This document shows, one piece after another, positions 21,677-31,765 of a stretch of DNA of 38,970 nucleotides; the first letter of the stretch is position 1, and every line of letters starts with the position of its first letter. The position numbers and the translations under genes were made by a program. The DNA comes from Chara braunii (Eukaryota; Streptophyta; Charophyceae; Charales; Characeae): NCBI GenBank assembly GCA_003427395.1, contig BFEA01000322.1:653276-692245 (forward strand). Reading direction: 5' to 3'. The notes below the pieces were generated by a model that saw nothing but the letters and a program-made list of their open reading frames with translations, did not search any database and was not told the origin of the DNA.

Positions 21677-22003
21677 GATATTTTGCTCCTTCACATCATG
21701 GCGCTTCCCACACACGGCACCCGGTTCTCCCCCCAGTTATCGCCCCAGGAGTGGGCCCGGGGTTTACTCTCAATGCATAATTGACTTTCGCAAACCTCAA
21801 AGAGGAATGTCACCCAAGTGAAGCTCACAATCTCACTGAGATAAGATGCTTCGGACAGGCAAGGCATGGTTAAACCCCACAGTAGGGCGCAAGTTCAGGC
21901 CGATAGCAATTCGGAACTGCAAAAAAACACTAGATGATGACTTCGACAGCATGCCAGTTCAACGACTGGCAAAAACGGGAGGTACCGGTACCGGTGTCAT
22001 CTC

Positions 22004-22060
22004 GTTGGCGAGGAAGACAGTAGTTGGCGAGGAAGACAGTCGTTGGAGAGGAAGACAGTA
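22004..22060. repeat. 19-bp minisatellite, three units
   Basis: GTTGGCGAGGAAGACAGTA is repeated at 22004, 22023 and 22042 with one or two substitutions. Confidence 0.95.
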
Positions 22061-22156
22061 GGTGGCCATGGCTCGCGCTGATGCTACCAGCCGTCTGCAG
22101 GAGTCGTTTGGCGTTGCCCAGTCACACCGCGAGCCTTGTCAAGCGTTCATACGCTA

Positions 22157-22392
22157 AGATACACCCTGTGCTAGGTGGAGCCATGTGGCCATACAACACA
22201 ATGGTAATGAATAATGCACAGTAGTGCGTCCTGATGCATGGCAAGTGTTTGTGTTCCCATTCCCCATGAATATGCAGACAGATGCATCCCAACCGGATTG
22301 ATTGTGGCCGGCATTCTTTTGATTTCTTCGCTGGTCCAAAACGAATCGGAATGGCTTCTAGGACCAGATACACCGTGTGCTAGGTGGAGCCA
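22157..22392. repeat. 27-bp direct repeat pair
   Basis: The segment AGATACACC(C/G)TGTGCTAGGT plus GGAGCCA occurs at 22157-22183 and 22366-22392 with one mismatch. The spacer holds no gene. Confidence 0.8.
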
Positions 22393-22801
22393 AGCACCGA
22401 ACAGGAACCGTGCACCCCGTTCACTTTTTGGGACATGCGGAGACTTGGTGTGGGGGTGGGTGGGGAACAAGGGGACAAGAGCGGCGGAAGCGGGCGGAAC
22501 AGGTGCGGACGAAGATGTGGAAACGTGCCAGGCACCAATATGGAAAGACAGCGCTCTGTCTGTCAGGGGCGACGCGCCTCACAACAAAAATCAGGGACAA
22601 AAATCAGGGACAAAAATCAGGGCCAGGTACCTGCTCGGAGCCCAGGCCACGGGAGAAAGAGCCAGCTCCCGTTTCTGCCAGTTGTTGAACCAGTAGGCCG
22701 TCGAACGCATGCTTTAGGGCCTCGCCACACCAATGTCGAAACATCACGAAATTCGACATATGTCAGGAAATTTTCGACATTCCCTCTTTAGACAGAAAAT
22801 A

Positions 22802-23204
22802 GGGCCTCGCTGCACTACTCTAGACTCTCGAAGTTTTGAGAGTGGGTCTTCGCTGCACTTACTCTCCTTCGGGAAACTGATGCGATGCTACAAGGCCACT
22901 CTCGAAACGTGGCGAGTCCCCCCTTGCAAAAACCGAATTTGCAAGTGTCCTTGGGAGTTGCCCGCCGGCAGGCTGTTTTTTCGAGAGTGGACCTCCTGTC
23001 CCGGCGGCCAGACTTTGTCCCGTAGCGCAGTGGTGCAGATCTTCTGTAGAGTAGGACGATGCCCAGGGTTTGGAGAGTTCAGCTAGTGTAATAGGTTATA
23101 GAGTAAGTGCAACGAAGGCGGGTATTTTGAGAGTCTCGCCTCTCTGACAATGCGAGCCGAACTCTCGAAATATTTTGAGAGTCTAGAGTAGTGCAGCCAG
23201 GCCC
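22802..23204. mobile_element. Nested MITE, ~403 bp, TSD ATA
   Basis: The ends GGGCCTCGCTGCACTACTCT (22802) and, complemented, GGGCCTGGCTGCACTACTCT (to 23204) are inverted over about 28 bp with one mismatch. ATA is duplicated (22799-22801, 23205-23207). It lies wholly inside the MITE 22717-23559 and belongs to the same subfamily as the 122-bp element at 21555. Confidence 0.9.
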
Positions 23205-23210
23205 ATACCC

Positions 23211-23515
23211 TCTTCGCCACACAGCATGTCGAAGTGAAGAACTTGCAAGTCCTATGCACAAAAGAGACAAACTGGGGTGAAGATAGGACAAGCATTGGTG
23301 TGTTCTCTTTTTCGACATTCGGGCAAGAATTCGACATCCCATCCGAGGACTGTTGAAAATGTCCAAGTTGCAGGCTGGGAAACGAGCCCTTCTCGAGAAG
23401 AGTTGTCGAAACCCTTTCCCTGACAGCTCCTGAATTTTTTCTGTCGAACCCCTTTCCCTGACAGCTCCTGATTTTTTTCTGCATCTCGGATTTCGACATG
23501 CTGTGTGGCGAGGAG
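23211..23515. repeat. Inner inverted repeat of the outer MITE
   Basis: TCTTCGCCACACAGCATGTC at 23211 is inverted at 23491-23515 (GACATGCTGTGTGGCGAGGA). This could be a third, older element in the nest or a subterminal fold-back of the outer MITE. No clear target duplication was found. Confidence 0.6.
23405..23482. repeat. Tandem duplication of ~37 bp
   Basis: GTCGAA(C)CCCTTTCCCTGACAG followed by CTCCTGA and a T-run is present twice in tandem. Confidence 0.8.
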
Positions 23516-23912
23516 AAAATGTCGAAAAAGCAATTTTCGACATTGGTGTGGCGAGGCCCTTACTGTTTTTCTTGCAGTTTCTAACTGGTCTTGGGCCGAG
23601 CTTGCAGTGGACTGTTATTTCGGCGAATTCTGAACTGTGCGGTGGTCACAGGCGCAGTTTTTTCTTCTTTTTTTTCGGACAAATGCTCCAGTCTATTCGT
23701 GGGGAGCAGCACGTGCTGGGAACCGGGCCCAGCGTCCCATATAGAGTTATATAAATAATTTGAAATACCAGGGCCATTACCTGGCTTCGGCTAAGAACAA
23801 TCTCAGAACTGTTTAAAAGTTCAGGGAAATTTAGGAAAAACATGGATAACTGCTAACCTATTGAACCCCTCTAAAACTCTCTAACACTGTCTTATTCCCT
23901 GCCGAGCTCTCC

Positions 23913-24115
23913 CAGGCCTCATGCCTCCACCCTGCTAGGTTACAGGGCAACACGACCCACCCCAGCTCCGGCCAGCGTCTTCCCGACAGCAACCCTTGGG
24001 TTTCTCTTCGGATGCCCGCCCCAAGGCATCCCCAGATCTCTCTACCAGGCCTCACGCCCCTGCTATCAACAGGTTACAGGGCAAACCCCCAGCACCGGTC
24101 AGCGTTGTTCTGGCA
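23913..24115. repeat. Diverged ~133-bp tandem repeat
   Basis: CAGGCCTCA(T/C)GCC, AGGTTACAGGGCAA and CCGG(C/T)CAGCGT(C/T) recur in order from 23913 and from 24046. Confidence 0.7.
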
Positions 24116-24367
24116 TAGAAAAACCGCGGATCCAAGAATATAACAGCATCAAAAAAGCCTAAAGTGAGTTACAAGAGGAACCCGGAATCCTAAGGCATTC
24201 TCAAGACCGCCAAGACAACCGAGAACAACAACGTTGTGACAACTCTTTGGTATTAGCCTGACCTTAATATTCAAATATGAAACTATTCACTGACTGGAGT
24301 AATTGTTGATGTCATTTGCAGCTGTTTGAACACTCGTCAGCGCTGAGCATGTACTCGTCAGGTCACA

Positions 24368-24592
24368 CTACCGTCTTAACCCGAAAACAAGGTATGTACC
24401 TTGTATACGAATACAAGGTAGTATTCGAAGTACGTACCTTGTAGAACGAATTTTAGGGTGCAACTTCCCTAAGCCAAGGGAAAAAGAAGAAAAAAGTGTT
24501 AGTAAATATTAGTAATGATATCACCAATAGGACGGGGCTGCAGTGTGAAGTTCTTTTTTTTTTTTTTTTTTAGAACACATTGACTGTGCTGC

Positions 24593-24645
<53 letters not shown>

Positions 24646-24842
24646 ACATGACAGTTACATGACAGTTACAAGGCACACCTCGAATACAAGGTACGTACCT
24701 TGTGTTCGAATACGAGGTACGTACCTTGTGTTGGAATACAAGGTACGTACCTTGTATTCGAGGGTACCTTCTATTCGAAAATTTAACAGATATTTCTAAG
24801 AACCCGTTTCTCAGAGGTAACTTGAATACAAGGTGCATACCA
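24368..24842. repeat. Palindromic repeat block related to the TA-target elements
   Basis: The left side CTACCGTCTTAACCCGAA resembles the terminus of the 17361 element. The block is full of GAATACAAGGTACGTACCTT palindromes, including three 26-bp tandem units at 24681-24758. No matching right terminus was found, so it may be a damaged or fold-back type element. Confidence 0.55.
24594..24643. repeat. (GA)n microsatellite
   Basis: About 50 bp of GA repeats inside the palindromic block, again in the centre of a mobile-element-like structure. Confidence 0.95.
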
Positions 24843-26000
24843 CATGAGTACGGCGGCTAAGGCCACATTAGCAATCGCAGTCAGTAAAAAGTAGAGCTGA
24901 TCGGTCTCACTAACACCGCAACGGTCAATCTTACTGCTGGTGAGAGCATCACACACTATGCCAATAGCAAGAGGAGAATCACATTCCTATCACACACTAT
25001 GCCAATACCAATCAACGAATGACGTTCCTCTCGCCTGCCGATAGGTCAGCGCATATGAAGGACCTTCTCTGGTACACAATAGCAAGAATACTGTGGAGGT
25101 GAAACACAAAATCACGAGGCTACATGGGCACAATGCGAGGCTACACAAGCACTTCGCACTCTCGTGAACCAGCATTGGAACCTGCAGAACAATCACCACA
25201 CATGTGCAAAAGCTTTGACAACCCCTTCTCTCGTCCATTCATGGATATATGGAAAAGGGAATCGAAGAAAGAAAAGGAAATCACTTCTGGTGGGGGAGAG
25301 TGTGGGAGGGGTCGCAATCCGACTCACTCAAGAAGAGCGAGAGTAAGCATCCCAGAGATGGTGGCTCTATGGTACGAGTCTTCCTCTCCATAGCCTGGAC
25401 TCTTGAGCGTGTGTGTTGATCTCAATGACTTGGGTATGGCAGTCTACGACGGGAATTGGGCTCTCTTTCTAGTAGGAGCTCCCTCCGTTCATACAAAAGA
25501 GTTATCGATTGGGGTGCTGAGCTGTTTTACTGTACGTCATAGCAACGGCCAGCACGTGCAATCCACGCGCCCGTGTCCGGCCTGAGGATGGTGTCGTGTC
25601 CCATGCAGGACACAGATTACAAAGGAAAGGGAAAAGTCACGTTCTCCTCCTCCTCTTATTCCCTTCCATTCCCATCCCCCTCCCTGTAAATCAATCAAAT
25701 CTGGCCATCCCTTCAACACCCCATCCGTCCCATCACCGGTCCCACTGTTCCCCAACAGGATACCCCATCCCATGTTTGTCATCTCTGTCCACATGTCCGA
25801 GCAGAAACGTCCGGGCCAACGTCCGGGGTTTGCCCAGACGGTCTTCATTGGTCTAACAAAAGTTATGGTTGTCAAAGGGATGCTGAACCTGGCTCCCAGC
25901 AATCTCGGCCTCTGTTTAAATAGCCGGGTGACCGTGGACCCGGTGCTTTTTTTGGTTGACTCCATCAGACGGGCCTGAATACGTACTAGGTCGGATGATA
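24843..26000. other. No gene recognised
   Basis: A short duplication (TCACACACTATGCCAATA near 24949 and 24990) is visible. The 188-codon minus frame at 25537-26103 has no domain and runs across the ribozyme-like and TATA-like sequences, so I do not call it a gene. Confidence 0.4.
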
Positions 26001-26003
26001 GAG

Positions 26004-26010
26004 TATATAA
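26004..26010 (+). promoter_or_regulatory. TATA-box-like motif
   Basis: TATATAA lies 45 bp upstream of the hammerhead-like core at 26055 and about 500 bp upstream of the Cys-rich gene. A promoter just ahead of a ribozyme core would suit a small LTR-type element. Motif alone, no supporting borders. Confidence 0.3.
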
Positions 26011-26054
26011 GTTAGGATCTGTAGCTTCTTTCGTCATTCCAGCCAGGTCGACCC

Positions 26055-26096
26055 CTGAGGACGCCAGACTGGCGGCTGGTGGAAACCGGTCCGGTC
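26055..26096 (+). ncRNA. Second hammerhead-ribozyme-like core
   Basis: CTGAGGA (26055-26061) fits CUGANGA. It is followed by a 6-bp stem II, CGCCAG (26062-26067) with CTGGTG (26076-26081), around an 8-nt loop. GAAA follows at 26082-26085, then stem III ACC/GGT extendable to ACCGG/CCGGT (26085-26095), and C at 26096 completes a GTC cleavage triplet. A 6-bp stem II and a short stem III resemble hammerheads of retrotransposons. As at 618-650, the flanks do not form an adjacent stem I, so cis cleavage is doubtful. Both copies share TCACCAG a few bases after the cleavage site, which suggests one element family. Confidence 0.5.
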
Positions 26097-26507
26097 CTAT
26101 CACCAGAACTATGCGCTATTTTGACAATTAATTTTAAAGCGCTACCTGCGCTCGGAGTTTTTTGTCTTCGTCTCTATGTCTGCCATGTCGTGTCTCATGA
26201 TGTTTGTTGTAGGTGTGGTTTAGCACTGTTTGATGTTCGTTATCAACTCTGAGCTGTTTGCAGACCTGGGGGTAAATAGAGAGGTGGGATGATGTATGTG
26301 ATATTGGAAGTTGTTGCCCATATGGCACATTGAACCCGGTTTCGAGTAGGTGCAGCTCCACAGCAACCCACTGAGCGTCTTTCAAAAAAACAGAAAGAAA
26401 AAGAAAACACAGGTTTGTTGACAGAGTCCTTGTTCGTGCATTCTGATGATGGCAGGTGGATGAACTCTCTAGTGCGAAAAGCTGGAGTGAAGAAAGACAA
26501 GCAGAAG

Positions 26508-26903
26508 ATGAGGTGGTCTATCTTCGTTTGCCTCTTTTCAGCTGCCATGGCGGTGACAGCATCGACTCTTCCTCAGGCGGCTGCAGGTGGCAAGCGTTGC
26601 TACTGTGATAGCGACTGCGAAGACTATGGATACTGCAGTCAACGAGGCGTTTGTGAGGATGGATCACGGTTGTTACTGTGCTCCAGTGATTCAGACTGCA
26701 GACGGGACTTCAGTCCCGCACACAGGTGCTGCAATGGGAGATGCCAAAGAACAAAGTGCTGTGTCCACAGTGACTGCAGAGCTCCGACGAGTATCTGCTG
26801 TGTTCGTAGATGCATCCAGGCTGACTGTTGTACTAATGCAGATTGCCATGTACGGCCTGGAGGTGCGCGCTTTTGCAGGAGCAGTACTTGTCAATGGTGG
26901 TGA
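26508..26903 (+). CDS. Small secreted cysteine-rich repeat protein
   Basis: The chosen Met starts a 131-residue protein. The frame is open upstream to 26415, but this Met directly precedes a hydrophobic signal peptide (MRWSIFVCLFSAAMAVTAS). The mature part, about 105 residues, holds 21 cysteines in repeated modules of the form C-x(2-4)-DC-x(5-9)-CC-x(3)-C. Examples are CSSDSDC..RCCNGRC, CCVHSDC..ICCVRRC and CCTNADC..FCRSSTC. The spacing suggests three or four small disulfide-bonded modules. There is no membrane segment or ER retention signal, so secretion is expected. I do not recognise a named family; similar CxxDxDC modules occur in several unrelated secreted proteins. The odd cysteine number could mean an unpaired residue or a dimer. 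Function is unknown. No intron is needed to explain the frame. Confidence 0.6.
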   Translation: MRWSIFVCLFSAAMAVTASTLPQAAAGGKRCYCDSDCEDYGYCSQRGVCEDGSRLLLCSSDSDCRRDFSPAHRCCNGRCQRTKCCVHSDCRAPTSICCVRRCIQADCCTNADCHVRPGGARFCRSSTCQWW

Positions 26904-28530
26904 GCAGGAGACCAGCTGGGATTCAGTGGGACTGTGCTGATAGCTAGGCTGTGAATGTAACCCAAAGGTTCTCCATCCTGTTCTATGTGCAATTTCCGTC
27001 CTCGTCTTTCTTCTCTTCTCCCATGCTTTGCTAGCAGTAGATTCAATCGAGCGTCTTATCCTCACAGTTGAATGATGGTAAGAGGGTGGATATTGCGTGC
27101 AGTTTGCTCATGTGCAAATTTTTCAGCACGTTGTGATGTAAGGTTCACCTTTTTGTTTTTGAGGTAACTTCAGCCGCGTCAAGAAACAAGTCATCTTTTT
27201 CTTTTCCTTTTTTTAACGTCTTCTGGCGGTACTACCAAGGGTGATATCAGCATCCCCCCTTAGTATCTGCCCCACAGATAGCTCCTGTCTCTTGGTGGGG
27301 GGCTACACCTTCTGGAAACCAGGTCCAGGGTTCCATAATAACGGACAATATACCAAGGCCATTACCCAGCTTCTGCTCCAACAAGTATCCTGTGACCGAG
27401 TTGAGAATAGTACCATATGAGAGAAAGGGGTGGGCCTTGACTACTCCAGGGGGCACCAGGAGGTAGACCGCTAACGACTAAAGCTGACTTCGTCTGGGAT
27501 ACACAAACAGAGGGGGGAACCGGGAGACTATAATCTATGAGATGACAAAGAGAGGGAGAATTTGTAGTCCTAGGAGCCGTGTCCGGCTTCCACCATTCTG
27601 TTACCGCTTCTGCTTGGTCTGGACCCTGCAGTCTTGATACCTGTCTGTGGCTAAGTGCGTCATTGGGAGTCCACTAAGGAGAGGTCGTGTGGTGGGAACA
27701 AATCAGGGAAGTGGGACGCTGGTCTGAGGGGAATCCTGGATCCAACTTGGTCCATTTGTTGAAGATGGGCCGATGAACTCTGGTGGTCTCCTCGTGCTGC
27801 CTGGCACTGTGAACGTCCTGTGCCTGCCTCCCATCTGTGTCTTAAGACCAGACCACAGACGCTATCCAGCCACCTGGGTCGCCTCCCAGCCAGTCCCTAC
27901 AAAATTGTGTGATGGTTTGTGCAATGTCCTTTGGTGTGTCAAAAAGGTCAAGTCTTTCTTTTGCAATCTGCCATCTGTGAGTGATTTCCGTTTGAAACTG
28001 TGCTGTCTGATTTGTCCTACCAGTTCTTCCTCCCCTGCAGCGGGACTCTATTCGGGCCTGTGTGGCTATTTTGCTGGTATGGCCTGTGAGGCCAGGCATC
28101 AGGCCGTATAGTCATTTCATACGGTACAGAGAGAGAGAGAGATGTGGAACATTCATTCTCATTTTGCACATGTCGAACTCGCCAAGGGGGAAAAAAGCAC
28201 AGGGTAAAAGCCCTCCCGAGTGACATGATCAGGGAAAGAGAATATATATACCCGTCATGGACGCTCATGGGTTTTCTACGAAGACGACGCCTATAAATCT
28301 GCCAAGGACAAGGTAGGGTGGATCAAGAAAAGACTTGCAACCCTCAAAGGTTCAGAAGAGGGCGCACGAGACTTCTTCCTAATCCAACCCCTTTTTTTTT
28401 CTTTTTTTTTCTTTTCTTAAAAAGTCTAGGGTGTTGTAGAGGCCAGTCAGTGTATGCACAGTGATCAGCTGGAACTGTGAGCCGTGGGTGTCCTGGAATA
28501 TGAGACCACCTCCCAACCCATCCTCACGTC
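26904..28530. other. No gene recognised; one interspersed repeat
   Basis: The stretch 27320-27375 (ACCAGGTCCAGGGTTCCATA .. GGCCATTACCCAGCTTC) resembles 23722-23785 (ACCGGGCCCAGCGTCCCATA .. GGCCATTACCTGGCTTC), so an interspersed repeat family is present. Overlapping frames at 27773-28111 (plus) and 27842-28099 (minus) have no recognisable domain. A short (GA)8 lies near 28126. Confidence 0.4.
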
Positions 28531-29132
28531 AATACTCCCAGCGTGTGATAAGCTCAGATCCGTACCGCGCGGCTTGCCGTATCCCTGAGGAAAAATCCCG
28601 CGGAAGCCCCGAAGTACGGACGCGGATAGAAAGGGGTTTTTCTTTCTTTTTGCTTTTGTTTTCTTTTTGAAACGGCTTTTTCATTTTGTTTGGTTAATAA
28701 CTCCTGCGGGCGAATAGCGGCCGCGGTATGAAATCCAAGAAACGGGGGCGGTTGGGACTTTTTGAATTTTTGCGCGCGCGCCCAAGCTCCGATTTCTTCA
28801 CGCGTCTCACTTCCCCGTTTCTTGCTTTGCATCCTCGCTCCATCTTCCCTTCTTGCTGCGCGCATTTTCCCCATGCAGGACTCTTCGTCTCCCCCTACGC
28901 CCAGCTTGATCCTTACCCCGTCTTCCTCCGCGAAGCGATTGGCTGCNTAGTTGGGATGCTCGGATCAATGTGGAAAGCGGGAAACCGCGCACCACTGGGA
29001 CGAACACCCCAATCACGTANCCATGCAATCCCNCGGGTCGAACCCNCTAACTCCCCACCTCTCTCTCCTNTCCTGCTCATCTACACCCTGCGCTGCCCGC
29101 ACCTCGCGCTGTTAACCCGCCGCCTCCCGCGC

Positions 29133-29139
29133 TATAAAT
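29133..29139 (+). promoter_or_regulatory. TATA box candidate in the putative LTR
   Basis: TATAAAT in a GC-rich context (GCGCTATAAATTTGCGC), about 1.7 kb upstream of the primer binding site. Plausible U3 promoter for element transcription; motif only. Confidence 0.4.
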
Positions 29140-29923
29140 TTGCGCAACCCTCTCCTCTCCTCCTCTTTGATCTCGGCTGCAATGCTGCGCGAGCTATGCG
29201 CGAGAGTCCGCGGCGCTGAACATGCTCGACAAGCCCAAGGACGGGCGGAGTGACGGCGTGGGGTGGACCCCGCAGTAGTCTCGGGGCGAAGCAGTCGGAG
29301 GGACCGAGCAGTGGTGGGGATTGGACGCCGGCCGCGGCAGGGCCTTGTGGCTATGGTGGTCAGTGGTCTTGGGAAGTTTTGAAGGCTGTGCCTGGGGGCA
29401 GCAGTTAATTGAATTTTTTCTGTACAAGAAGGACTCACTTTTATCTCCATTGCTGCTTTGTCCATGCATGTCGTGTGTGTGAAGCCCCGAGCGATGGGAG
29501 CTGGTTATGCGCATGAGTGACGTCGAAGGTTCATGGATGATTAAATGTCTTATCAAGGGTTGTCGATTGCATGCATGTATGTGTGTATGTACTCGTCCGG
29601 GCGGGGATGGGGAAACTGAACTGGGGGACCGTCTGCTTAGGAGTATGAGTGTGTTGATCCGGTTGTTCCCCTCCGCTCCACGGCCTTTCCTGCGCTCTCG
29701 CGCGGTCTTGGCGTAACTCTCTCTCTCTTTCTCCCTTTTTGATCGCCTTCCTTTTGAACTAACAGTCATCGCCTTTTAGAGCTTCTCATCCCCGTACCGG
29801 TGACGTCAACCGCCTGCGTCCGCGCGGACGGTCGACGCCCCCGCCAAGGGGAGAAAGCTTAGATTTCGTCATCCTCCCCCTACGCACCCACTTTCGAGAG
29901 AGAAGAGTTGCGACGATTGTTGC

Positions 29924-30445
29924 ATGGATTCGGTGTTGGTCNGGATGACCGGNAACGCGGGATCTTGCCCGTGTTCATCACGTACCTCCAATCGTCTCAT
30001 CTCGCTACCGACCTTCCCCATCGCAGATGACGACAGCGTCTATTGCGATGCGGACGTACGGCGCGCGCTGAGGCGGACGGAGCAAGTGTGTTGGCAAGAC
30101 CCGCCTCGAGCTTGTGAGATAAGGGGTAACGGGTTTGTTTTGATTGATCGGTTTGATTCCCCGACTCTAATATTGCCTTATACGGGTTTGACGGTGTTGC
30201 CCTGGTCGGCCGCTCACAGCGCGTGGCAGCCGCAGTTTGATTGTCGCTGGTGTCGCCAGGGGGACTCGTGTTCGTGGCGACGGCTGGTCCTGGGTTACGA
30301 GGGAGCGACACGTTTCCCCGAGCTTTCCCGTAGTGCGGGGGCGCTGCCCGCGCAATTTCGAATTCAGATGCTGACGAGTCCTCCCGCCGCTTTACCCTCC
30401 CGGAAACTTTTGCGCAGACTCTGTGAGTCCGACGCCGAGGCCTGA
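29924..30445 (+). CDS. Unrecognised ORF upstream of gag
   Basis: A 173-codon open frame begins with ATG and includes two ambiguous bases. It has scattered Cys and Trp residues (CRWCRQGDSCSW) but no domain I recognise. It lies between the TATA candidate and the primer binding site, so it is either a chance frame in an LTR/leader or a small accessory ORF. Chance is the safer view. Confidence 0.2.
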   Translation: MDSVLVXMTXNAGSCPCSSRTSNRLISLPTFPIADDDSVYCDADVRRALRRTEQVCWQDPPRACEIRGNGFVLIDRFDSPTLILPYTGLTVLPWSAAHSAWQPQFDCRWCRQGDSCSWRRLVLGYEGATRFPELSRSAGALPAQFRIQMLTSPPAALPSRKLLRRLCESDAEA

Positions 30446-30855
30446 AGGCCTCGAACCAACCACCTCCACAGCAAAGACCCGAGGGTTCGGCCACTTTGTG
30501 AGGTCGATGATGAGGCCTGAAGGCTTCGAACCCACCTCCTATCCCCCAAACCCCTGACGGCCGAAGTTTTGTCTCCCGGCGCCATGGCCCTTTCCCCTTG
30601 ACGCCTTTTTCCGTCCCGATGCATGACAACAGTTCATTTTTGTGGAAACCTTTTTGATTTTATCGTTTCGGAGTGATCCGACCCCCACGGGACTTCGCGG
30701 CGACAGTTCGACTCCGGGGAAAACCTTTGGCATGAAACGAGGGTCTCCCGTTCCGTCCGGGAGACTCAACCCTTACGGCCAAAAATCCTCGGCCACGCCC
30801 CTCTTAAAACTCTGATCGGCGACCCCGTACGGGACACCGCGAGGGGGCGTGGGGT

Positions 30856-30868
30856 TGGTGTCAGAGCT
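30856..30868 (+). other. Primer binding site, initiator-Met tRNA type
   Basis: TGGTGTCAGAGCT matches the complement of the 3' end of plant initiator tRNA-Met (TGGTATCAGAGCC) with two differences. It lies 195 bp upstream of the first gag ATG. It would prime minus-strand cDNA synthesis and implies that the 5' LTR ends just before it. Confidence 0.65.
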
Positions 30869-31050
30869 GATTCGTTTCGGCTCCGAGGTTTTCCTAGGAC
30901 GATTACCTTGTTTTAAAGTTTCTCCTTTTTCTTTTTGATCTTTTAACTAGAATTTTCGCATTTTTGAGTAGGCTGGCTCCCCGTCGTCGGAGGCCCGCGA
31001 ATAGCAATCAGAACCGAGCGAGAGGCCGGGCTCGAAACCCGCCTCCTGCG

Positions 31051-31575
31051 ATGGTGGAACCCGGAATCGGGGGTGAAAACGACGGCGACAACCACGCGGG
31101 GATGGCCAATCATCCCCTATACTTTGTACCTCCTCCCTCCGAAGTTCCCATTTTTTTTGAATATGACACCGATCCTTGCACCTGGCTAGCTGCCTTGAAT
31201 CCCCAGGGCTGGTCGGACCAGTTGATCCGAGAACGAATTCCCGGAAGGTTAGCCGGAACCGCTTTTGAGTGGTACGGACAAAACCCCTTCACTAATTGGG
31301 CAGCCTTCCAGAGGAAATTCCTCGATAGATTTGATCACATCGCACCAGGTCAATGCCTCCGTTTAATAAAGGAATACACACAGCAGCCTCGGGAGACCTT
31401 GGCTAGATATGCTGAACGTTTTACGTACCTAGCGGAACGCTCCGGGGTGGATGAGAAAATGGTACGGACTGATTTCGTCAGAGGACTGTCAGATTCTCGT
31501 CTGCGGAAAAAGATCCGCAAGAAATGCAACCCCTATAGAACATACCCTGACGGAGCTAATTCAGTACGCAATTAA
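31051..31575 (+). pseudogene. gag capsid region, 5' part
   Basis: The first ATG (31051) begins a protein with a retrotransposon-gag core: EYDTDPCTWLAALNPQGWSD, then a block with AFEWYGQNPFTNWAAFQRKF, and RETLARYAERFTYLAERSGV. This is the capsid that packages element RNA. The frame is also open upstream of the ATG to about 30964. It ends at TAA (31573). The natural continuation, LTELIQYAIKHEKENYDVGL, is in another frame (to 31753), so a single-base indel near 31530 has truncated this copy. Confidence 0.8.
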
Positions 31576-31753
31576 GCACGAGAAAGAAAATTACGATGTG
31601 GGCCTGGACTCAGAATCCGACGAAGATGACCCTTCGGGTGTTCGACGCAATAGCTACTCCGCTACGGCACGAATGTTCGAAGATCGCTTCGGGTTGGGTC
31701 CGGCAAAAAAAGGCTCGGATCGGAAAGCTTCTTCCTCTGCTTCGGCCTTCTGA
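31530..31753 (+). pseudogene. gag, middle fragment after the frameshift
   Basis: Continues gag in the frame used by the rest of the polyprotein: an amphipathic segment (LTELIQYAIKHEKENYDVGL) followed by an acidic and Ser-rich linker. It ends at an in-frame TGA at 31751, 12 nt before the ATG that opens the next fragment. Confidence 0.65.
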
Positions 31754-31765
31754 CGCCCTAGTCAA

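Larger units (their letters stand above)
22717..23559. mobile_element. Harbinger-like MITE, 25-bp perfect TIR, TSD TTA, with nested MITE
   Basis: The termini are perfectly inverted over 25 bp, beginning GGGCCTCGCCACACCAATGT at both ends. TTA is duplicated (22714-22716, 23560-23562). This fits a PIF/Harbinger or Tourist-type MITE. The element is 843 bp as it stands but only about 437 bp without the nested element and its target duplication. It contains many GTCGAAA/TTTCGAC motifs and no coding sequence. The perfect TIR and exact target duplication suggest a fairly recent insertion. Confidence 0.9.
28540..30850 (+). other. Candidate 5' LTR/leader of the large gypsy element
   Basis: GC content rises near 28540 and stays high up to the primer binding site at 30856, so this block probably belongs to the element. 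A TATAAAT box lies at 29133. Six N bases between 28947 and 29953 mark uncertain sequence. No second LTR copy is in the window, so the LTR borders cannot be fixed by comparison. Confidence 0.4.

Noticed and set aside
23017-23095. tRNA-like A box (TAGCGCAGTGG)
   Set aside because: No adequate B box or pairing T-arm follows, and it lies inside a MITE.
25537-26103. 188-codon minus-strand frame
   Set aside because: No domain, and it crosses the ribozyme-like core and TATA-like motif on the other strand. Likely chance.
29194-29769. 191-codon minus-strand frame in the putative LTR
   Set aside because: Low-complexity Ser/Arg/Pro composition with no motif, opposite to the likely transcription direction of the element.
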